Source: Prochlorococcus sp. AG-363-P06
GTDB lineage: Bacteria; Cyanobacteriota; Cyanobacteriia; PCC-6307; Cyanobiaceae
Direction of reading: 5' to 3'
DNA length: 64,000 bases
Assembly: GCA_003280025.1 (NCBI GenBank)
Contig: QCGD01000003.1
Span: forward strand, 78,788 to 142,787
The notes under the pieces are model-generated. The model did not search any database. It was not told where the DNA came from and was given only the letters and a program-made list of their open reading frames with translations. The translations under genes and the position numbers were made by a program. The first letter of the stretch is position 1. The number at the start of each line of letters is the position of its first letter. This document shows positions 58,094 through 64,000 of the stretch, in pieces.

Positions 58094-59095
58094 ATGAAAT
58101 CAATTTTGGAACAGTTATCATCTATGACTATTGTGGTAGCTGATACTGGAGATTTAGATTCGATTAAAAAATTTCAACCTAGAGATGCTACTACTAACCC
58201 ATCACTTATATTGGCTGCCGCCAAGAATCCTGATTATGTAAAACTAATCGACTCAGCCTTGAAAAGTTCAAAAGAATCATTGTCAGATGGATTTTCTGAA
58301 AGCGAATTAATTCAAGAAGCCATTGATCAGGTTTCGGTGTTTTTTGGTAAGGAAATACTAAAAATTATTTCAGGAAGAGTATCTACAGAGGTTGATGCAA
58401 GACTTAGCTTTGATACTGAGGCTACGGTAAAAAAAGCGAGAAAATTAATAAATCTCTACAAGAGTTTTGGAATAGATAAGGAAAGAATCTTAATTAAAAT
58501 AGCTTCCACTTGGGAAGGAATTAAGGCGGCTGAAATTCTAGAAAAAGAGGGAATTAAATGCAACTTGACTTTACTTTTTAACTTCTGCCAAGCTGTAACT
58601 TGTGCAAATGCCAACATAACTTTAATTTCGCCTTTCGTGGGCCGTATCTTGGATTGGCATAAAGCAAAAACTGGCAAAGCTCATTTTGAAGGTCCTGAAG
58701 ATCCTGGTGTTATTTCGGTTACTAAAATTTATAATTATTTTAAAGAAAAGGGATTTAAAACCGAAGTTATGGGAGCGAGCTTTAGAAATGTTGGTGAAAT
58801 AAAAGAATTAGCAGGTTGTGATCTTTTAACTATCGCACCAAAGTTTTTAGATGAACTTAATAAAGAACAAGGAGAATTAATCAAAAAATTAGATGAAAAT
58901 ACTCAAGAAAATAATTCAATTGACTTTAAATTTGAGGAAAAAGATTTTAGATTGAATATGTTAGAAGATCAAATGGCAAGTGAAAAGTTAAGTGAGGGAA
59001 TAACTGGATTCAGTAAAGCGATAGAAGAATTAGAAGAGTTGTTATTAAAAAGATTCTCAGAAATTAAGAATCAAGAATTAATTTCCGCAACCTGA
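58094..59095 (+). CDS. tal: transaldolase
   Basis: Cytosolic enzyme of the pentose-phosphate pathway. The 333-aa protein has DATTNPSLI near the start and the Schiff-base lysine in [13 protein letters not shown]. The [17 protein letters not shown] segment follows. The TalB-type length and C-terminus fit. Confidence 0.95.
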   Translation: MKSILEQLSSMTIVVADTGDLDSIKKFQPRDATTNPSLILAAAKNPDYVKLIDSALKSSKESLSDGFSESELIQEAIDQVSVFFGKEILKIISGRVSTEVDARLSFDTEATVKKARKLINLYKSFGIDKERILIKIASTWEGIKAAEILEKEGIKCNLTLLFNFCQAVTCANANITLISPFVGRILDWHKAKTGKAHFEGPEDPGVISVTKIYNYFKEKGFKTEVMGASFRNVGEIKELAGCDLLTIAPKFLDELNKEQGELIKKLDENTQENNSIDFKFEEKDFRLNMLEDQMASEKLSEGITGFSKAIEELEELLLKRFSEIKNQELISAT

Positions 59096-59122
59096 ATTCA
59101 AATTAAGATTTGATATGAAAAG

Positions 59123-60256
59123 TTAATTCTCGCTTTTCGTTAAAAGTCTTTTAATTACTCTCTTTGCAATGTCCTCATAACTCATTTCACCGGATAATAT
59201 TTGTGCAATTCGTTTAGGAGCTGTTTTTCGTTTAACTCCTAATTGATATCCAGTTTTTGGGAATCTATAAAAGATTTGTGCAATTCTCCTTCCCCAAGCC
59301 ATCGATTTGCTCCATTGATTATTTATATTTTCGGAATAATAATTCAAATTATCTGTGTGTCGCGATAGGCATTGATCGATGCTTTCTGCCGCATAAAAAC
59401 TACTAATTATAGCAGGTCTAATTCCTTCAGCTAAAAATGGATCACAAAGAGAGGCGGCATCACCTACTGCAAGTACTTTATCTCCATTGAGTTTGTGGAA
59501 GCCATTCCATATTCTTAGTTTTTTAGTAATCTTGTTAAAAGATAAGTCTTCAAATCCGAAGCTTTTTATAATTTTATTATTTTTCTCTTCATCTTCTAAA
59601 AGACTATTATTTATAAAAGTACCTAAGCCAATATTGACACTTTCTTTTAAAGGAAATGCCCAGGCAAATCCATATTTTACAAACCCAAACTCGAATCTCA
59701 CTGCATCTTTAGGAATATTACCCATACCTTTTAATCTTAATGCGATAGTGTTAGCAAATCTTGGCCGTCTAGGACCTAAGTTAAAATGCCCTGCCCACTT
59801 TGATTGCGAACCATCAGCGATTACAAGGAATTTAGATTTGTATTTATATTTATTACTACAATGTATTATCCATTTATTGTTTTCTTTAATTATTTTTTCT
59901 ACTGTTGCTGGCCTAAGTATTTCAGTACCATGTTTTAGAGCTTGATCGAGTAATAATAGATCTAATTTGTTTCTATTAATTATCCAAAAAGGTGATTCCC
60001 CAGAAAGATCAGCGATAACTTTATCAGATGCCTTCCAGGTGAATTCAACATTCCTAATCTTAGATTCTATAACGGTTTCAATATCCAAAGGGAGAAATTG
60101 CTTCATTGAGGAAGCCATCCCTCCTGCACATGGTTTTATAGTCTGAACTTTTTCTTTTTCAATTACTAAAACCGAATACCTTTTTTTTGATAGGTATAGG
60201 GCAGTAGAGGATCCCGATAATCCCCCTCCAATAATTATGATGTCGAATTCCTTCAA
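59123..60256 (-). CDS. FAD-dependent oxidoreductase, geranylgeranyl-reductase family
   Basis: A 377-aa flavoprotein with the FAD motif [11 protein letters not shown] at residues 7-17, a [15 protein letters not shown] motif in the second half and other features of the geranylgeranyl reductase family. Chlorophyll-pathway ChlP is usually longer, so this may act on another lipid or quinone. Its start overlaps the end of frr (ATGA-type), so the two are translationally coupled. Confidence 0.85.
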   Translation of the reverse strand: MKEFDIIIIGGGLSGSSTALYLSKKRYSVLVIEKEKVQTIKPCAGGMASSMKQFLPLDIETVIESKIRNVEFTWKASDKVIADLSGESPFWIINRNKLDLLLLDQALKHGTEILRPATVEKIIKENNKWIIHCSNKYKYKSKFLVIADGSQSKWAGHFNLGPRRPRFANTIALRLKGMGNIPKDAVRFEFGFVKYGFAWAFPLKESVNIGLGTFINNSLLEDEEKNNKIIKSFGFEDLSFNKITKKLRIWNGFHKLNGDKVLAVGDAASLCDPFLAEGIRPAIISSFYAAESIDQCLSRHTDNLNYYSENINNQWSKSMAWGRRIAQIFYRFPKTGYQLGVKRKTAPKRIAQILSGEMSYEDIAKRVIKRLLTKSEN

Positions 60257-60801
60257 ACTTTTAGAATTTCTTTCTCCTTCTCAGATAATTTTTTTTCAAT
60301 TAAAGAAATAAATTTGTCAGTAATTTTTTGTATTTCTGATTGGTTATCCCTTGATTCGTCAATAGAAATTAGGCCCTCTTTTTCGTCTTTCTTTTCTCTA
60401 TCAACAGCATCTCTTCTTATATTTCTTAAAGCTACTTTCCCTTCTTCAGCATATTTGGAGGCTAACTTACAAAATTCCTTTCTCCTTTCCTCTGTTAGCG
60501 GGGGAACATTTATTCTTATGATTTTCCCATCATTATTTGGAGTAATCCCCATATCACTCATTGATATCGCTTTTTCTATAGCTGGTAAACATGAGAGATC
60601 GAATGGTTGTATTGAAATTGTTTGTGAATCAACAGTCGCAACTGTGGCAAGTGATTTTATTGGAGTTTCTGCGCCATAATACTCAACACTTACTCTGTCT
60701 AGCAATGATGCATTAGCCCTCCCAGTTCTTATAGTATTAAAGTTTCTTTGAGTAGCTTCAATACTTTTTTTCATATTTGTTTCAATTTCTTGTTCATTCA
60801 T
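60253..60801 (-). CDS. frr: ribosome recycling factor
   Basis: Splits post-termination ribosomes with EF-G. The 182-aa protein has the RRF pattern [17 protein letters not shown] and [12 protein letters not shown]. It lies 27 bp after pyrH on the same strand, the common pyrH-frr pair. Confidence 0.97.
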   Translation of the reverse strand: MNEQEIETNMKKSIEATQRNFNTIRTGRANASLLDRVSVEYYGAETPIKSLATVATVDSQTISIQPFDLSCLPAIEKAISMSDMGITPNNDGKIIRINVPPLTEERRKEFCKLASKYAEEGKVALRNIRRDAVDREKKDEKEGLISIDESRDNQSEIQKITDKFISLIEKKLSEKEKEILKV

Positions 60802-60828
60802 AATTTAGAAAAATAATTTAAATTAGCT

Positions 60829-61533
60829 TTAGCCTATTAAAGAACCTATAGGCTCTCCTGCAACTGCTTTGGAGATATTCCCTTTTTTGAAGATATCAAA
60901 AACCATGATTGGAATATTGTTATCTTTGCAAAGAGCAATAGCAGTACTATCCATGACTGCTATCTCATCACTAAGTACTTGTTGGTAACTAAGAGAAGAA
61001 TATTTTTTTGCTTCTTGAAATTTATTCGGATCACAATCATAAACTCCATCAACTTTAGTAGCCTTCATAACAACTTCAGCATTTATCTCGGCCGCTCTTA
61101 AAGCAGCAGTTGTGTCAGTAGTAAAAAATGGATTTCCACATCCACCCCCAAAGACTACTACTCTCCCCTTCTCTAGGTGTCTCATTGCTCTCCTTCTAAT
61201 GTACGGCTCGGCAATTTCTTGCATTTCTATAGCAGTTTGGACTCTGGTTGCTACCCCAACTCTTTCTAGTCCATCTTGAAGTGAAATTGCGTTCATTACT
61301 GTTGCCAACATCCCAACATAATCTGCAGTCGCTCTGTCCATACCATCAGCAGATCCTTTAAGTCCCCTAAAGATGTTGCCCCCACCAACAACTATTGCAA
61401 GTTGAACATTTTTTGCTACTACCTGTGAAACGTCTTCTGCAATTGATTGGACTATAGCTGGGTCTATGCCATATGGTTTGTCACCCATTAGAGCTTCGCC
61501 ACTAAGCTTTAATAGAACTCTTTTGTAAGTCAT
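60829..61533 (-). CDS. pyrH: uridylate kinase
   Basis: UMP to UDP. The 234-aa protein has the amino-acid-kinase fold with [11 protein letters not shown] near the start, [10 protein letters not shown], and the [16 protein letters not shown] segment. frr follows. Confidence 0.97.
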   Translation of the reverse strand: MTYKRVLLKLSGEALMGDKPYGIDPAIVQSIAEDVSQVVAKNVQLAIVVGGGNIFRGLKGSADGMDRATADYVGMLATVMNAISLQDGLERVGVATRVQTAIEMQEIAEPYIRRRAMRHLEKGRVVVFGGGCGNPFFTTDTTAALRAAEINAEVVMKATKVDGVYDCDPNKFQEAKKYSSLSYQQVLSDEIAVMDSTAIALCKDNNIPIMVFDIFKKGNISKAVAGEPIGSLIG

Positions 61534-61658
61534 TCAATAATCATACTTTTAAGACCTTAGCAAGTAAAGATACAGAATTTATTATTTATTCAGATATTGC
61601 TTTCTTCTTTAAACATTTCCCTAGCTTACTTGATTAAATAAAAACATATTTTATTTGA

Positions 61659-62351
61659 TTAAAACTCAATGCACTTTTGTGCTTTTATCCCTTGCTCTTT
61701 AAAAGGATGCCTAATTAGTTTCATTTCTGTTACCAGATCAGCATAATTAATAATTGACTCGGAAGCACCTCTACCAGTTAAAACTATATGATTTTTTCTT
61801 TTATTTAAGCTTTTTATAAATGTAATTATTTCTTTAGAAGTAAGATATCCAAGCTTTGTAGCGATATTAATTTCATCAAGAATTATAAGTTTATAAGATT
61901 CATCCTTTATATAGTCTTTAGCAAGTTGCCATGCTTCTTTCACTAACTTTTCATCTCTAATTCTATTTTGTGTTTCCCAGGTAAAGCCTTCGCCCAATGA
62001 ATGCCAGGATATATTTGAAGAAAAATTTTTAAGAGCTTTTTCTTCTCCAGTATTCCAACCTCCTTTAATAAATTGAATAATAGCTACTTTGTGACCATGC
62101 CCGATCGTTCTTAATGCCATTCCTAAAGCGGCAGTCGTTTTCCCTTTGCCATTACCAGTAAAAACAATTAATAATCCTTTTTTTTCTTTTCTTATTTTTA
62201 TCCTTTTCACTTGAATATCTTTTCTTTGCTGCATTCTTTTTTTATACAAGCTTTCATCGTCCTCAGGAGATAACATACCTCCGATCCCAATCTGATTGGC
62301 TTGGTGATCCAGTTTAGAGATGTCTTCTGAAGAAAATTGTTCTTTTGTCAT
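61659..62351 (-). CDS. cobO: cob(I)yrinic acid a,c-diamide adenosyltransferase
   Basis: ATP-dependent adenosylation of the corrinoid. The 230-aa protein has the P-loop GNGKGKTT at residues 66-73, then ALGMALRTIGHG, IQFIKGGW, LDEINIA and the C-terminal HPFKEQGIKAQKCIEF, all typical of CobA/CobO. The first 55 residues are a charged extension. Confidence 0.94.
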   Translation of the reverse strand: MTKEQFSSEDISKLDHQANQIGIGGMLSPEDDESLYKKRMQQRKDIQVKRIKIRKEKKGLLIVFTGNGKGKTTAALGMALRTIGHGHKVAIIQFIKGGWNTGEEKALKNFSSNISWHSLGEGFTWETQNRIRDEKLVKEAWQLAKDYIKDESYKLIILDEINIATKLGYLTSKEIITFIKSLNKRKNHIVLTGRGASESIINYADLVTEMKLIRHPFKEQGIKAQKCIEF

Positions 62352-62392
62352 TGAGTATTAGCTCTTTATAAAAATTATAATTCTTGAAATAC

Positions 62393-63553
62393 TTATCGAT
62401 TTTTAAATTTTGAAAGTGCATTATTAACTGCTTGTTGTTGATCTCTTTTGGTAATCCAGTGATGATAAGTTTGAGTATGTAAACTAACAGAGTGTCCCAT
62501 CATCCTTGCGGCAACAGTATCTGGCAAATCATAAAAGATTGTCCTCACTGCCCAGGCATGACGGAGATCGTAAGGCTTTATTTGTAGAGAGTAACGTTTA
62601 AACTGATTTGTAATTTTTTTGCCAATATTTTGTAAAGTGGTAATTTTTAGGTCCTTTTTAATATTAGGTAGAAGTTCTGGATTATTTCCTAGTTCAAATA
62701 ATTCAAACTTTTCTATCCATTCTGGATGGAATGGCCAGACTTGATGTTCGCCCGTTTTAGTTGTAGGTAAAACTCTAATGATTTTGTCCCCAGAATTTGT
62801 TAAAGAGCTTAAATCAGAAAAAAAGACTTCATGATTTCTTAATCCATATGTAGCCATAAGACCAAAAACAAATTTCCATGATTTGTTGGGAATTTTTAAC
62901 CATAGGTTTTCAATCATCTCATCAGTTGGTAAATCCCTAAAGCTGGCTTTTCTTAAACCATATCCTTTAGCATTCAATTTCCAATCTTCAGGGAGTTTAA
63001 TATCTAAAAACTTTGCGAAAACACTTAATGAAGTTGCGCATTGTTTTCTACTTCTACTACCTTCCTTATAAGTTGAAAGTGTCTTTAAAAAAATATTTCT
63101 TAGATCTGGATTACTTGAAGATTCATAAATATTTAGGATTCTTTTTAGATAGGGCTTATAGGAACTTCTCCAAGTGGTTTTTCTGGCGCTTGTTAAATAT
63201 TCATTTTTATTTTCTTGAAAGAAGAATTTCTCAAATTGATTTATTTTTGTTGAAAATTCACAATCAATAATAGTTGCTTTTTTATTACTATTACTAGCCC
63301 AGTTGATCCAGTTAAATTGATTTAACTCCAGTTGCAAGTTTATCAATTGTAATTTTTTTTCAGCCGCTTCTAATCCAGAGATATCAGCCTTAAGACCGAG
63401 AGATATTCTTTGAACTTTGAATTTATGATTATCGTCTTTTGAAGGAAGAGAACCTCTTATATTAAGCTTTTCTCCCCTTTTTTCAATTCTCAGTTTGCTT
63501 CCTTGAGTAGCAAATTTATCATTGACATTATTAATTTCCTGAATTACGTTCAT
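62393..63553 (-). CDS. tyrosine recombinase / phage-type integrase
   Basis: A 386-aa protein. The first 170 residues are a SAM-like DNA-binding region; the C-terminal catalytic domain has Arg I (YGLRNHEV), the lysine (TTKTGEHQ), box II YDLRHAW, the third His in MMGHS and the tyrosine in TYHHW. Box II has Tyr where most members have His. It sits divergent to hemH with a 64-bp gap. No other phage genes, repeats or att sites are nearby, so it looks like a settled chromosomal gene. Confidence 0.88.
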   Translation of the reverse strand: MNVIQEINNVNDKFATQGSKLRIEKRGEKLNIRGSLPSKDDNHKFKVQRISLGLKADISGLEAAEKKLQLINLQLELNQFNWINWASNSNKKATIIDCEFSTKINQFEKFFFQENKNEYLTSARKTTWRSSYKPYLKRILNIYESSSNPDLRNIFLKTLSTYKEGSRSRKQCATSLSVFAKFLDIKLPEDWKLNAKGYGLRKASFRDLPTDEMIENLWLKIPNKSWKFVFGLMATYGLRNHEVFFSDLSSLTNSGDKIIRVLPTTKTGEHQVWPFHPEWIEKFELFELGNNPELLPNIKKDLKITTLQNIGKKITNQFKRYSLQIKPYDLRHAWAVRTIFYDLPDTVAARMMGHSVSLHTQTYHHWITKRDQQQAVNNALSKFKNR

Positions 63554-63617
63554 TTACTTATATAATTGCCCTATAATGACGTTTTTAATGTTTTTTTTCA
63601 ATCTCCATCAAATTTAA

Positions 63618-64000
63618 ATGGAAAAGATAGGCGTCCTACTAATGAATTTAGGGGGGCCTGAGCGCATTACCGATGTTGGCCCATTCTTATATAATCTATT
63701 TTCCGATCCTGAAATAATTAGGACACCTTTCCCTATTTTTCAGAAACCCTTGGCATGGTTAATTAGTACACTTAGGAGTACTAGTTCTCAGCAGGCTTAT
63801 CTCGCTATAGGAGGTGGATCTCCTATTAGAAGAATAACTGAACAACAAGCTAGAGAATTACAAAGTAAGTTAAGAGAAAGGGGGCTCAATGCTACTACCT
63901 ACATTGCTATGAGATATTGGCATCCTTTTACAGAATCAGCTATCGCTGATATGAAGGCAGATGGGATAGATCAAATTGTTGTGTTACCGTTGTATCCACA
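63618..64000 (+). CDS. hemH: ferrochelatase, partial (C-terminus beyond window)
   Basis: Inserts Fe2+ into protoporphyrin IX. The first 127 codons are visible from the ATG at 63618-63620. It begins [15 protein letters not shown] and includes [28 protein letters not shown] and [12 protein letters not shown], all typical of HemH. The rest is cut by the window. Confidence 0.96.
   Translation, partial: MEKIGVLLMNLGGPERITDVGPFLYNLFSDPEIIRTPFPIFQKPLAWLISTLRSTSSQQAYLAIGGGSPIRRITEQQARELQSKLRERGLNATTYIAMRYWHPFTESAIADMKADGIDQIVVLPLYP

Noticed and set aside
62393..63553. Genomic island or prophage marked by the integrase
   Set aside because: Neighbours on both sides (cobO, hemH) are core genes, and there are no tRNA-edge repeats, phage genes or visible composition change within the window.

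Overview
The window reads as core chromosome of a streamlined, AT-rich marine cyanobacterium, most likely a high-light Prochlorococcus marinus. This rests on the gene set (psaF/psaJ, petC/petA, psb27, a high-light-inducible protein gene, cyanobacterial cobalamin and heme genes), the very low GC, spacers mostly under 120 bp, and frequent end-to-end gene overlaps. The strain is not determined. No prophage, insertion sequence, CRISPR array or rRNA was found. Two tRNA genes are present.

Layout: 1-2.7 kb groEL (cut by the left edge), a small membrane protein, fabG and ispD. 2.7-8.4 kb an LD-carboxypeptidase, the plastoquinone-pathway prenyltransferase, exopolyphosphatase, a RodZ-like helix-turn-helix membrane protein, cobM and lgt. 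8.4-11.4 kb petA and petC (cytochrome b6f), a DUF3067 gene, tatC and a small membrane protein. 11.4-17.2 kb an RqcH/NFACT protein, gmk, psaJ-psaF, tsaD, an hli gene and a cation/proton antiporter. 17.2-20 kb a minus-strand translation cluster: rplS, tRNA-Trp, a 62-aa protein, tRNA-Asp and gltX. 20-28.7 kb map, a short-chain dehydrogenase, a P-loop/DRTGG protein, a DprA-like protein, a YajQ protein, a prohibitin-like protein, hemL, xth and small unknown genes. 28.7-34.3 kb larC, a membrane protein, an iron-type ABC permease with a His-rich CobW GTPase, phhB and yjbQ. 34.4-42.5 kb an M32 carboxypeptidase, a complete-looking pyrophosphatase, hemC, rpoD, a likely structured-RNA spacer, priA and a DUF3153 protein. 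42.5-50.5 kb argB, ssb, cobK, cutA, a PfkB kinase, purA, psb27 and proS. 50.6-54.3 kb small genes, a second pyrophosphatase lacking a key aspartate, an ArsC/Spx protein, lepB and a double histidine phosphatase. 54.4-59.1 kb a CPBP protease, a frame-interrupted FtsL-like gene, ftsI and tal. 59.1-64 kb a geranylgeranyl-reductase-like protein, frr, pyrH, cobO, a tyrosine recombinase and hemH (cut by the right edge).

How the genes fit together: tetrapyrrole synthesis is well represented (hemL, hemC, hemH, plus cobM, cobK and cobO at separate sites), beside the heme and iron-sulfur proteins of the b6f complex. tatC lies next to petC, whose product carries a twin-arginine signal. The items most worth following are the FtsL-like gene split at a run of ten A, the catalytically altered pyrophosphatase beside an intact paralogue, the candidate RNA between rpoD and priA, the tRNA-Asp/T13/gltX junction and the conserved-looking recombinase beside hemH.
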